Source of the DNA: Kudoa neothunni
Lineage: Eukaryota > Cnidaria
Reading direction: 5' to 3'
Assembly (NCBI GenBank): GCA_964304625.1
Contig: OZ199839.1
Span: 5,394,001-5,458,000 of the forward strand
DNA: 64,000 nucleotides
The notes under the pieces are model-generated. The model did not search any database and had not been told where the DNA came from. It saw only the letters and a program-made list of their open reading frames with translations. Below, piece by piece: positions 21,939-33,515 of this stretch. The position numbers and the translations under genes are program-made. How positions within the stretch are numbered: position 1 is the stretch's first letter; every line of letters starts with the position of its first letter.

Positions 21939-22111
21939 TGTTAGGGCTTCCAGATGGTTCTAGTTTAACATAGAATACACTAAAAGCTTCTATAACAACC
22001 TATCATCGGCCTAGATGTTTCTAGAACATTCTGGATTCTAAATTCCATATATAAACAGCTTTGTAGATATACATATAGTAATATTAATAACAATGGTGTC
22101 TTGTCTTAACA
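21939..22111 (+). repeat. Gypsy A 3' LTR
   Basis: TGTTAGGGCTTCC to TCTTAACA, 173 bp, with about four differences from the 5' LTR, for example AGAACATTC for AGAACGTTC and CACTAAAAGC for CACTGAAAGC. It is preceded by GAAGGGAGGACAG and followed directly by the rDNA spacer-side DNA (CTTATGTTTG). Confidence 0.95.
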
Positions 22112-23575
22112 CTTATGTTTGATAAAATTATTTAGCGAAAAGTCCCTTCAAATATATTCCAGTTTATAAATTCGTATTCGATTAATATCCTTTGCTTAAT
22201 ACGGTTCATTTTTTTATATTTAAATCTTTATTATTTCCTCATTTTCAGCATTGATTTGTTTTAATTCCTCACCTTTATACCTACTATTACTACTCTCGTA
22301 CTCTTTGGTAACTTTTCATCATATATGTATACGTTTGCATTTTCCGAAACAAATTCTGTTAACTGTTCCTCTTTTAAGTAATCTTGATGTTGCTTACATA
22401 TACATAAGTAAATTTTTTTCTAATGTTTAGTGTCCGTGGATTATAGAGCAATCACTATAAATTGGAATTCAACATATTTATTAAGGTACTCTTACTATAC
22501 ACTTTCCTTATTTTAAATGCCTAACGTTGCCATTTATGCTTATATTTTACAGATTTATTGATGAAATGCAACGTCATTTTTCTATTTCTTCTATCAGTAT
22601 CTAATATTTATTCCTTATTGTTGATAAATTTATTTCATAGGTGGAAATTTCTAGGCAGTTTTTAATATAATTACCTTATAACACTTAATGTGTTTATAAT
22701 TTGATCAAATATATTTAATGTTATTCAATCTTGTTGTCTTTTTTACCACTAATGTAATTGTATCTTTTACTAAAAACAAGCGTACTATAAATGAGGAAAT
22801 CTGAATATAACTGCCAAAATTGAGACTTTATCAAAAAACGTTCTTATCTAAATTGCACCTATTGTATTACGTTTATTTAAAATTTCATTACAGAAATTTG
22901 TGTAGTAAACATTATTCTATTATATGTTAAAGCAACCAATAAATTTAATGTAGATATCGTTTAAAATTCAATCTTTAGTCATAACGCAGTAAATCGCTGC
23001 GCGAGCATATTTACTTATAAGCTAGCTTTGCTCACGTGATTTCAAACGCATCATAATTTATATCCTTACCATTATTAATAACAACAATTGAACTTTTAAC
23101 AAAACATAATACAATAAGGTGACTTATTAGCCTGATCTGATTAAATCTTCTCTATTTCTTGTTATTGAGGAGATTAAAATAATTAAGACCTATAATACCC
23201 TTTATTATTTAAGTAGAAATATATAAAGGCGATCAAACTACTCGAAATCACACGTAAGGCTCAAATTATGCATGATGCCCAATAAGGCATGCGCAGAGAA
23301 ATCTACGCGCATAACTCAGCATTGAACGTGTATATAATATCTTAAAAACATCCCAGATAAATCTCCAACTTGCTTTATTAATCCCCTAGGCAATATTTTA
23401 AACGTATTATCTGTCAAATAATCTACAAAATCTTAATCTTATTATTTATTTAACTCATTATCATATATATTTATTATACAGTGAGCTCAAACATGCTACC
23501 AATCATGTAACAAGTGCAACATATTAGTTTATCTGTATCGAGCTCTATTATTCTACACTCCGCAAGTGCAAACTG
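22112..23575 (-). other. Presumed distal rDNA spacer, no gene recognised
   Basis: AT-rich DNA between the gypsy A 3' LTR and the first 440-bp repeat. It holds CACGTG at 23034 and a TATATAATAT patch. It has no coding pattern. It is presumed to be part of the intergenic spacer because it is continuous with the repeats, but there is no independent mark. Confidence 0.4.
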
Positions 23576-26129
23576 CACGTGATCAATCGCGCGCAATTCA
23601 AAATGGCTGCTTATATTATAACATGCTTCTTTTAGACGCTTATAAAACGTAGCAACATTTTATAATATACAAAGGATTATTAATAATCCGAATATACTTC
23701 ATTACGCCGTATATAATTATAAACAAGCGATTAAAATTACTATGAATAATATATGCTGTAATATAGCTGAAACACGTGCACAAAAATAACGCTATGTATA
23801 TTTTAATGTTATTAGATACATAATCCCTAAAATATTATTACAAGCGTTAAAATAACACCTAATATATTCTGTAATAACTTGATAAATTAATAAATTGATG
23901 TATATATGCTATAAGGCGTTATTTTGGCGCTTATAATAATTAGTAGGAATTATGTAGATTAAAAATAAGCTTAATACAGTCTAATATATTTGTTTAATAT
24001 CCAATGAACAATTGTCACGTGATCAATCGCGCGCAGGTCAAAATGGCTGCTTATATTGTAACATGTTTTATTTAGACGCTTATAATACGTAGCAACATTT
24101 TATAATATACAAAGGATTATTAATAATCCGAATATACTTCATTACGTCGTATATAATTATAAACAAGCGATTAAAATTACTATGAATAATATATGCTGTA
24201 ATATAGCTGAAACACGTGCACAAAAACAACGCTATGTATATTTTAAAGTTATTAGATACATAATCCCTAAAATATTATTACAAGCGTTAAAATAACACCT
24301 AATATATTCTGTAATAACTTGATAAATTAATAAATTGATGTATATATGCTATAAGGCGTTATTTTGGCGCTTATAATAATTAGTAGGAATTATGTAGATT
24401 AAAAATAAGCTTAATACAGTCTAATATATTTGTTTAATATCCAATGAACAATTGTCACGTGATCAATCGCGCGCAGGTCAAAATGGCTGCTTATATTGTA
24501 ACATGTTTTATTTAGACGCTTATAATACGTAGCAACATTTTATAATATACAAAGGATTATTAATAATCCGAATATACTTCATTACGTCGTATATAATTAT
24601 AAACAAGCGATTAAAATTACTATGAATAATATATGCTGTAATATAGCTGAAACACGTGCACAAAAACAACGCTATGTATATTTTAAAGTTATTAGATACA
24701 TAATCCCTAAAATATTATTACAAGCGTTAAAATAACACCTAATATATTCTGTAATAACTTGATAAATTAATAAATTGATGTATATATGCTATAAGGCGTT
24801 ATTTTGGCGCTTATAATAATTAGTAGGAATTATGTAGATTAAAAATAAGCTTAATACAGTCTAATATATTTGTTTAATATCCAATGAACAATTGTCACGT
24901 GATCAATCGCGCGCAGGTCAAAATGGCTGCTTATATTGTAACATGTTTTATTTAGACGCTTATAATACGTAGCAACATTTTATAATATACAAAGGATTAT
25001 TAATAATCCGAATATACGTCATTACGCCGTATATAATTATAAACAAGCGATTAAAATTACTATGAATAATATATGCTGTAATATAGCTGAAACACGTGCA
25101 CAAAAATAACGATATGTATATTTTAAAGTTATTAGATACATAATCCCTAAAATATTATTACAAGCGTTAAAATAACACCTAATATATTCTGTAATAACTT
25201 GATAAATTAATAAATTGATGTATATATGCTATAAGGCGTTATTTTGGCGCTTATAATAATTAGTAGGAATTATGTAGATTAAAAATAAGCTTAATACAGT
25301 CTAATATATTTGTTTAATATCCAATGAACAATTGTCACGTGATCAATCGCGCGCAATTCAAAATGGCTGCTTATATTATAACATGCTTCTTTTAGACGCT
25401 TATAATACGTAGCAACATTTTATAATATACAAAGGATTATTAATAATCCGAATATACTTCATTACGCCATATGTAATTATAAACAAGCGATTAAAATTAC
25501 TATGAATAAAATATAGTGTATAATAGCTGAAACACGTGCACAAAAACAACGCTATGTATATTTTAAAGTTATTAGATACATAATCCCTAAAATATTATTA
25601 CAAGCGTTAAAATAACACCTAATATATTCTGTAATAACTTGATAAATTAATAAATTGATGTATATATGCTATAAGGCGTTATTTTGGCGCTTATAATAAT
25701 TAGTAGGAATTATGTAGATTAAAAATAAGCTTAATACAGTCTAATATATTTGTTTAATATCCAATGAACAATTGTCACGTGATCAATCGCGCGCAGGTCA
25801 AAATGGCTGCTTATATTGTAACATGTTTTATTTAGACGCTTATAATACGTAGCAACATTTTATAATATACAAAGGATTATTAATAATCCGAATATACGTC
25901 ATTACGCCGTATATAATTATAAACAAGCGATTAAAATTACTATGAATAATATATGCTGTAATATAGCTGAAACACGTGCACAAAAATAACGCTATGTATA
26001 TTTTAAAGTTATTAGATACATAATCCCTAAAATATTATTAAAGCCGGTCTATAACATTTTATATAATTAAAATAGATCAATAAATTGATGTATATATGCT
26101 ATAAGGCATAATTTTGGCGCTTATAATAA
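23576..26129 (-). repeat. rDNA intergenic spacer: 440-bp tandem repeats (about 5.8 copies)
   Basis: The segment beginning GCACGTGATCAATCGCGCGC recurs at an exact spacing of 440 bp (GATCAATCGC at 23581, 24021, 24461, 24901, 25341, 25781). Copies start at 23576, 24016, 24456, 24896, 25336 and 25776. Copy 6 is intact to 26040, has a replaced stretch of about 40 bp, resumes at AATAAATTGATG and diverges after 26129. Copies 2 and 3 appear identical. Copies 1 and 5 share AATTCAAAATGG and ATTATAACATGC, while the others have AGGTCAAAATGG and ATTGTAACATG. Each has two CACGTG palindromes. Position downstream of 28S (minus strand) fits intergenic spacer repeats; an enhancer role is only a guess. Confidence 0.95.
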
Positions 26130-27004
26130 CAAATAAGTCATTAATTGTATTTAAGTCGGATTAAATGGCTTAGTACGGTTATAAATAACTCGCACGCTAA
26201 ATATTGTAATATACTGTATAACGCTTTAGAGTTAATTAAATTCTATTATACTTATCCAATTTATAATATCTAATATCTAATATTGTGTATTGTGTATTGT
26301 GTTTGGTCACAAGACGTCTAATTAGACAATTCAAACAAACTACATATGATTTATATTGATTTGATGAGCTGGCACTGTGATTAAAAATCCTTTATTTGTT
26401 TCATTAGAAGCTTATGTATGTTTAATCTTCTTGATATAAAATCATTAGTCTAAACTTGTAAGTATACGCAAAGCTATATTTAATATTATACAAGGCTACA
26501 ATATAAAGTGATAGCTCAATTATATTATCATTGATTAAGTATATTTCATTGACAATTCAATTGTATAATCCGTTTAATATAAATAACACATAGATTATAA
26601 TAAACAATAAGCAATATTTATTAAGCAATATTAGGGGTATTAAATGACCAATCTCTTAATCGTCTAATATATTAAATTTTAAGCTGCTGTTTGTTATCCG
26701 CTCATTAACTAATTACTCAATTAATTAATTTCACAACATATTAATACTACATCACCGAGAAATAATCATCCAACATCCTCTCAGAGATTGGGTTTGCGGG
26801 GTGCCTAAGAACCCCCTATTAGACATAGACAGACAGAATTAAGTAAGTATAATCTCGCACCGAAAGATGCGGTAGTGGTTATAGACTGTGAAAATAAAAA
26901 TTAATAATAATAAATAATATTAGGGGATTCTTAATTGGGTCAATACAAGTCAATTACCCAATGGACGACCAATCAACAAATAAAGTAAATATATATATAT
27001 AAAA
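26130..27004 (-). other. rDNA 3' external spacer next to 28S
   Basis: Unique AT-rich sequence between the last spacer repeat and the 28S 3' end. A small GC-richer block at 26785-26890 contains TCGCACCGAAAGATGCGG, with hairpin potential. The exact 28S 3' terminus and any Pol I terminator cannot be placed without alignment. Confidence 0.5.
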
Positions 27005-27437
27005 TTAATTAATATCAAAACCCCAATGGATACCCAGTTTCAGAGAAAGGTCTTTCGACCACAGTTGTGCATCAAAGGATGAACCTCAGAGCCTCGTGGC
27101 TGCATGTCCACTCGCACTCTTACAGTACCTTGATGGCTGCATGTCGTATTCATGCTACTGGTAACCCGGCCTACGCATTTCCACTCTGCGTTCCAACTCA
27201 GCATTCATCGTGCCAAGCCCGCGTGGAGCATCTAAGGTCTAACGACCAAAGTATTTGTTCACTGCACGGCCGGTGTCTGTCACTGCTTCAGACTGGTTTC
27301 TGGCTTAGAGGCTTTCAGCCATTATCCAGCGGATGACAGCATTGCATCACTGGCCTATCAGCCAAATGCTTCACCGTTTATCCGGTCCTGCGGGTCCTCT
27401 CGTACTAAGCAGGACTACTGTCACAGCGCTAAAGAGA

Positions 27438-27492
<55 letters not shown>

Positions 27493-27534
27493 GTTGGTGG
27501 GTGAACAATCCAACACTTTGAGTATACTGCTACC

Positions 27535-27572
<38 letters not shown>

Positions 27573-27595
27573 GACGTCGCTATGGACGCTTGGCC

Positions 27596-27635
<40 letters not shown>

Positions 27636-28020
27636 CCTGTCCCCAAACTCTGGGAGATCAAGGGATCGATAGGCCACACTTTCGTGGTTCGTATTCGTAC
27701 TGAAAATCGGAATCAAGCGAGCTTTTGCCCTTTTGCTCTACTCGTGGTTTCTGTCCACGATGAGCTCGCCTTTGGACACCCTCGTTGCATTTTTAAGGAT
27801 GTACCGCCCCAGTCAAACTCCCCATCTGATTCTGTCATCGGCGATGGGTCAACAGATCAGTCTGTCTTATAGCTACGAATCCACCTGCCCCTCAAAGGGA
27901 CAAGTATTTCCCGTGCAACCGACTTAGTGTGAAAACGATAAAGGTAGTGGTATTTCACTGTCGACTGCGTAAACAATCTCCCACCTATTCTACACCCCTC
28001 ATGTCTTCTCACAAAATCAA

Positions 28021-28057
<37 letters not shown>

Positions 28058-28128
28058 GTCTCAGTCAAGCCCGTTCCCTTGACTGTGGTTTCGCTGGATG
28101 GTAGGTAGGGACAGTGGGAATCTCGTTG

Positions 28129-28177
<49 letters not shown>

Positions 28178-28232
28178 TAAAGAGTCATAGTTACTCCCGC
28201 CGTTTACCCGTGCTTGGTTGCGTTTCCGCACT

Positions 28233-28266
<34 letters not shown>

Positions 28267-30691
28267 CGTCAACACCGTTTCCGGCCATCGCAATGCTTTG
28301 TTTTAATTAAACAGTCGGATTCCCCAAGTTGGTAACAGTTCTAAGCTGACCGATGCTTGCCACTCGTAAAGAACCCCATCAACTGAACAAACCTTGCGGC
28401 CGCTCAGCCGACCGAAATTCACGCCGGCATTCCATGGCCAGCGTTTGCAAGACCAAGCCTACTCAGAGTTGCCCCCAAGCAAACCCAGTCAAGCCCCCAC
28501 TAGCCTAGGCAATACTAGCTCGATTGGCCCGGCCCTTAGAGCCAATCCTTTTCCCAAAGTTACGGATCTATTTTGCCGACTTCCCTTACCTACATTGTTC
28601 CAGTGCCAGAGGCTGCTCACCTAGGAGACCTGATGCGGATTCGGTACGGACGGGCATGAAATTTATCCACTCCCTCGGATTTTCAAGGGCCGACACCTAC
28701 ACTGCGGACACTGCAATAGTTGCGGTGCTCTTCCAGGCTTTTTACCTTATCTCCGAATGACTCGATTCCAAGGTGATTTACCTGTTATGCAGAAAAGATA
28801 ATTCTCCCCGCCATAGATGTCAACGTCTCCGAGATTGTTTGCGTTACCGCTAAGCTACCCCAACGCCACTACCAACGAATTGGCAATAACGCACAAGGCA
28901 GCGTCTCCATAGCCCGGTTCAGGAATATTAACCTGATTCCCTTTCGCGGATTCCAACCTATATCCAGCCACACACAGTGCGACCATAAGTTGGCTTTTCA
29001 CTAGCCGTTAGGCAACCGCTTAGGACCGACTAACCCACGTCCAACTGCTGTTCACGTGGAACCCTTCTCCACTTCGGCCTAAAAGGTTTTCACTTTTATA
29101 ATTGCTACTACCACCAAGATCTACACCGACGGCAGCTCCATACAAGTTTACACTTTGTACTTTGTCGCTACCGCCGCGCCCTTCTACCCCCTACCAACAT
29201 CTCTCGTGGTAGAGGTCGAGCATCGGTCACACGCTTCAGCGCCATCCATTTTCAGGGCCGGTCGATTCGGCAGGTGAGTTTTTAGACAATTCCTTAGCGG
29301 ATTCCTACTTTCAGGGCCACCGCCCTGCTGTCTTTATCGACCGACTCCTTTTGTGGTATCTATCAACGTGTCGTTAGGCACCTTAGCTCAACTCTCGGTT
29401 CATCCCGCATCGCCAGTTCTGCTTACCAAAAATGGCCCACTTGAGACAAAGACATTCCGCGTGCCCGTTTCAATCAAGTAAACAGCACTCTCACCGGTTG
29501 GAAGTTTGAGAATAGGTCGAGAGTAATATATCCCCGATTCCTCTAATCATTCGCTCTACCCGATGAAACTGTCTCCCACTTGTCTCAGCGATCCTGAGGG
29601 ATATTTCGAAGGGAACCAGCTACTAGATGGTTCGATTAGTCTATCGCCCCTATACGCAAGTCAAACGATCGATTTGCACGTCAGAATCGCTTCGAGCCTC
29701 CACCAGAGTTTCCTCTGGCTTCGCCCTGCTCACGCATAGTTCACCATCTTTCGGGTCCAGCATCTACAGCTCAAACTCAATCACAAAGTGACTGGCCGAT
29801 GATGCTCCCAGGGCCGAGACCCCCGGATCTCATCTCTCGCTTTCACTGCGCCGTCGGGTTTTACACCCTCCAACTCGCTCTAGATTCTGCCTCCTTGGTC
29901 CGTGTTTCAAGACGGGTCGGAAAGTTAGGTATCACGTCAGGAGCTAGCACTGGTTGTTGAACTACCATACAACTTTTCCGCACGTAGCCACAATGTGACC
30001 AGCACGAAACGCCGCACAGCACCAACCGATCATACATCACCAACGCTCCATCACACACATATCAGCACACGAGGCGGATCACCAGCCGCAACCACGAAAC
30101 ATTTGACTGTTCCGTGACAGCCATGCCAACGATTGAACCATCGCACACCAATAGTCCTGACGCATCAAGCAAAGCTAGCCGATCCAAGCACACATTACAC
30201 ACCGCCAACACGACACACCAAACGCACTTGAACCAACTCACTCACTCAATCTCGACACTGCCTTCCGCTTCCCCGTTAGCGGTTTCACGTACTTTTAACT
30301 CTCTTTTCAGAGTTCTTTTCAACTTTCCTTCACAGTACTTGTTCGCTATCGGTTTCGTGTCAATATTTAGCCTTGGGTGGAGTTTACCACCTGCTTTAGG
30401 TTGCAGTCCCAAACAACCCGACTCTCGGAATCGGCCACATACCCAACGCCATCCAATCACACACGGGGCTGTCACCCTCTTTGGCACCTCAATCCGGAGG
30501 ACTTTGATCAGACATTGTTGGTAGAGAACCTATCCATACCGTTACATTTCGTCCCGTCCATGGTCCGGGAAGATTAAACGATGGGCTTTTCCCGCTTCAC
30601 TCGCAGTTACTAAGGGAATCACAGTTGTTTTCTTTTCCTCTGCTTACTGATATGCTTAAGTTCAGCAGGTAGTCTTGCCTGAGTTGAGGTC
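27005..30691 (-). rRNA. 28S (LSU) ribosomal RNA
   Basis: On the minus strand the 28S begins GACCTCAACTCAGGCAAGAC (30691 leftward). It continues with universally conserved blocks, including the sarcin-ricin loop AGTACGAGAGGA (about 27393-27404) and the ACGACGG/ACCCAGCTCACG core (about 27463-27490). The conserved region that is the R2 site reads ACTCTTTAAAGGTAGCC (about 28170-28187) instead of the near-universal ACTCTCTTAAGGTAGCC. The R1 and R2 sites are not interrupted. Near 27522-27533 a stem has changed from GAA/TTC to GTA/TAC, a compensated pair that speaks for a functional gene lineage. The 3' end is approximate. The D2 domain (about 29960-30240) is low in conservation. Confidence 0.95.
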
Positions 30692-31250
30692 ACTATTCAT
30701 TTATTATTACTATTTGTATTTCTCCTCACAAGTCAGTAGTCAGTCGACTTGAATACACGCTATGCTTATGCTTCCCAACGCAAACACTCACTAAACGACA
30801 TTCCACACCAAATCAAAAGCCGTGTACAAATCACTTTCACTTTGCACTTCACTTTTCACACAACACACACACACACATACAACATAAAGTAATTTGTCAA
30901 TAGTCCAACGACGACGGAAACTCAAATTGATCTAAAATCTAATCTACCCACTCACACATTCAACAATCATCACCTCCAATATAATAATAATAATAACTAC
31001 ATTACATTGCTTAGATTAGATTTGATTTACATTTAGATCGAACTAGAGTTTCAGTTAATGTCGCGGTACTATCGATACACTTGAGTGGAGTGACCGTCAA
31101 ATCACACCACCAATCCCACTGAACATGACCACACAAAACGCAACATTCATCAACACTCACTCACTCTCAAGTCAAGTGATCATGTCCAACACAACCGTCT
31201 GAATAGAATAAATCAAATCAATTCAAATCAATTGTGTAGGTATACATACA
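30692..31250 (-). other. ITS2
   Basis: Spacer of about 560 bp between 5.8S and 28S. It is A/C-rich on the plus strand, with short CACACACA (30860-30875) and AATAATAATAA patches. It is defined only by its neighbours. Confidence 0.9.
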
Positions 31251-31403
31251 GACACTCAACCAGACATATGCTGGGTTTAGATCCAGCATGCCATTTGCAT
31301 TCAAAATTTCAATGACTCACTAGGCGCTGCGAATCGCACCAATTATCGCAGTTGGCCGCGTTCTTCATCGATACACGAACCGAGTGATCCACCGCTAACG
31401 GTT
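31251..31403 (-). rRNA. 5.8S ribosomal RNA
   Basis: The minus strand reads TTAGCGGTGGATCACTCGG at the 5' end, then CGATGAAGAACGCGGCC, TTGAAATTTTGAATGC and near the 3' end TGTCTGGTTGAGTGTC. About 153 bp fits the normal length. The 3' stem CATGCTGGATC...CCCAGCATATG is complete. The sequence resembles nematode 5.8S more than arthropod or vertebrate forms. This is the best taxonomic mark in the window. Confidence 0.95.
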
Positions 31404-31781
31404 GTCATATTTTTTATTTATAAATACAATAACTTCCAAAGTACATCCACATCCATATACACACAACATTATTAACATTCAAACATCCACCAATCAACAA
31501 CACTCGACTCGACTCGACTCAACTCAACTCAACTTAAGAAAAGTCAGACATTCTTATATTAATATGTTGTATATATGTAACGTAGATAACGTACTAGGAC
31601 ATCCAGCGCATAGGCGCCAGCCCGGTTGACACCTCAAGAGACACCAACCGGTTCACCACACAATAAGTGTGTAAATATAAAACAGTCAGACGTGATCATT
31701 TGATTTTGCATGATACCCAACCACCACTAACTAACCAACTATCTAACCATCTAACCATCAACTAACCAAGTCAGTATAGAT

Positions 31782-31822
<41 letters not shown>

Positions 31823-32118
31823 GTATCATCAAGTTAATTTAATTCATGTGATGGCAAAGTCACTATAATATAAATCAACTCAACCTTGACCACTCCAACT
31901 CCACATTACATTATCCACCATCCCTCCTACACGCACAAGCTCAACTTAACTACTTAACTAACTAACTAACTAACTAACTAACTTGAATACTCAACACATT
32001 TTTCAAAAAATGTCGTCAAGCATTCAATCAGTAAGAAAGATTAGTAAGTAAGTAAGCAAGTCATTTAATTTAAGAAAGTGCAAGTATGTAGGAGGAACTA
32101 GGATTCAGTAACACACAA
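31404..32118 (-). other. ITS1 with GATA and AACT microsatellites
   Basis: About 715 bp between 18S and 5.8S. It contains a GATA run at 31781-31822 and an AACT run at 31954-31984 (plus strand). Simple repeats make it a natural place for length variation between rDNA copies. Confidence 0.9.
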
Positions 32119-32120
32119 TG

Positions 32121-32174
<54 letters not shown>

Positions 32175-32251
32175 CAGATGAAACATCTCAACGCATTTCC
32201 CCGCAGCGCCAAATGACGCCGCAGGTCCAAACTTTTCGAAGCAACATCCAG

Positions 32252-32287
<36 letters not shown>

Positions 32288-32742
32288 AGACTTATTCAAC
32301 ACGAGCTGATGACTCGCGCTTACGAGGAATTCCTCTTTCGTGAGCAATTATTACAAGGCTCAGTCCAAAGCAAGACAGCGATTTTCAAGATTACCCACCC
32401 CTCTCAGGGCAGGAGCTTGTTGTCACTATCATTGTAGCACACGTGCAGCCCAGAACATCGAAGGGCATCACAGACCTGTTATTGCCACGCTTCCCCCGGC
32501 TTCACTCCGGTGGTCTCTTTAAGATCGGTCAAGACAATTTAACCGTAATCAATTAAAGATCGTGGTCTCGCTCGTTACCGGAATAAACCTGACAGATCAC
32601 TCCACCAACTAAGAACGGCCATGCACCACCAATCATCAAATCATGAAAGATCTCTCAGTCTGTCAATCCTACCAATGTCTGGACCTGGTGAGTTTCCCCG
32701 TGTTGAATCAAATTAAGCCGCAGGCTCCACTCCTGGTGGTGC
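32119..32742 (-). rRNA. 18S (SSU) ribosomal RNA, 3' part only
   Basis: The minus strand from 32742 to 32119 begins GCACCACCAGGAGTGG and contains the usual TTTGTACACACCGCCCGTC (about 32265-32283). It ends GTGAACCTGCGGAAGGATC, the conserved 18S 3' end. It covers about the last 620 nt of a gene of roughly 1.8 kb. The break lies exactly in the invariant GACGGAAGGGCACCACC region, followed on the plus strand by unrelated DNA. Sequence between conserved blocks is somewhat divergent, with GAATCAAATTAAG in place of GAGTCAAATTAAG. Confidence 0.96.
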
Positions 32743-33515
32743 GCATCTCCGATAGGTAGGTCACTGAAAATAAAGTGACAAGAAAAAGAAACATTACAAG
32801 GTATCTCTGTTATCGTTAGTTTTATAACATATAATTCTGTTAAAAAACTAATTTTCATTAACGCAACTTTATTATTAAAGTTATTAACGCTACAATCTTG
32901 AGCTCTTTTAGTGCTGTTATTTCAACTAACTTAAACGAGTTAAAATTTAACACATTAATTACTGTTAGTTTTAATACACTTTCTAGTTTCTAACGACGCC
33001 TTTAAATCTTAAATATTTTATCTAGTTTTTCATAAATTAACGTATTATTGTTTAATAGGTATTAACGTTTCTATGCCATTCTAACTTAAACGTTATATAT
33101 CGTTAGAAAGTTAAAACTGTATTATTTTTGTTCATCTATAACACTTGCTATAATTAATTGTTTTTAATAGTTTTTCTGAAGAAAACTTTTTGACACAATT
33201 CATCGGTTAATCTCGGTGCCTACGATTATTGTTTAAATCATTAATTTAAGGCGATTTTAGCACTTTGAAAGCACATACTTGCTTAAATAAATTAATAAAT
33301 CTTAACTATTAACATGTTTTGTAGTAGCTCTTGATATATAAAATTAACTTTCATTGTTGTCCTTTACCAAATAAGCCAATTAAACATCACGGACTAGCTC
33401 CCAGTAAAGTTATTAGTCCGATCTCTTTTAATTTTAACGTTACTGTAAATTTAACTTATCTAAAACTCTTAATAAATTTTATTTAAATTATCTTCCCTTC
33501 TGTTACTTCAAAACA
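32743..33515 (+). other. LINE 5' untranslated region
   Basis: No coding in this stretch. Motifs like GTTATTAACG and TAACGTTACT recur (about 32870-33110 and 33430-33450), giving it a loosely repetitive look. It begins at the 18S break (GCATCTCCGATAGG after GGTGGTGC). Confidence 0.6.

Larger units (their letters stand above)
12525..22111 (+). mobile_element. Gypsy A: full-length Ty3/gypsy element with nested BEL
   Basis: The element has two 173-bp LTRs (12525-12697 and 21939-22111) that differ at about four positions, so the insertion is fairly recent. Without the nested BEL element (16102-21605 plus one GTCTT copy) it is about 4.1 kb. That fits a gag-pol Ty3/gypsy element without env. Coding order is gag, zinc knuckle, protease, RT, RNase H, integrase (chromodomain not seen). 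A primer-binding-like TGGCGCAGTGAC follows the 5' LTR and a purine-rich GAAGGGAGGACA tract precedes the 3' LTR. Flanks ATTA and CTTA are only a partial target duplication. Multiple frameshifts inactivate it. Confidence 0.95.

Noticed and set aside
12521..22115. Perfect target duplication for gypsy A
   Set aside because: Flanks are ATTA and CTTA, only three of four matching; kept as uncertain.
23576..26129. CRISPR-like regular array
   Set aside because: Units are 440 bp with no repeat/spacer alternation, and the context is eukaryotic rDNA spacer.
28080..28200. R1 or R2 retrotransposon insertion in 28S
   Set aside because: The sequence runs without interruption through both target sites.
27067..30577. 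Several open frames over the rRNA region that could be called proteins
   Set aside because: They overlap unmistakable 28S sequence, are short, and have no protein family features; they are chance frames in conserved rRNA.
32153..32522. Open frames in the 18S 3' part
   Set aside because: The sequence is 18S rRNA on the opposite strand.
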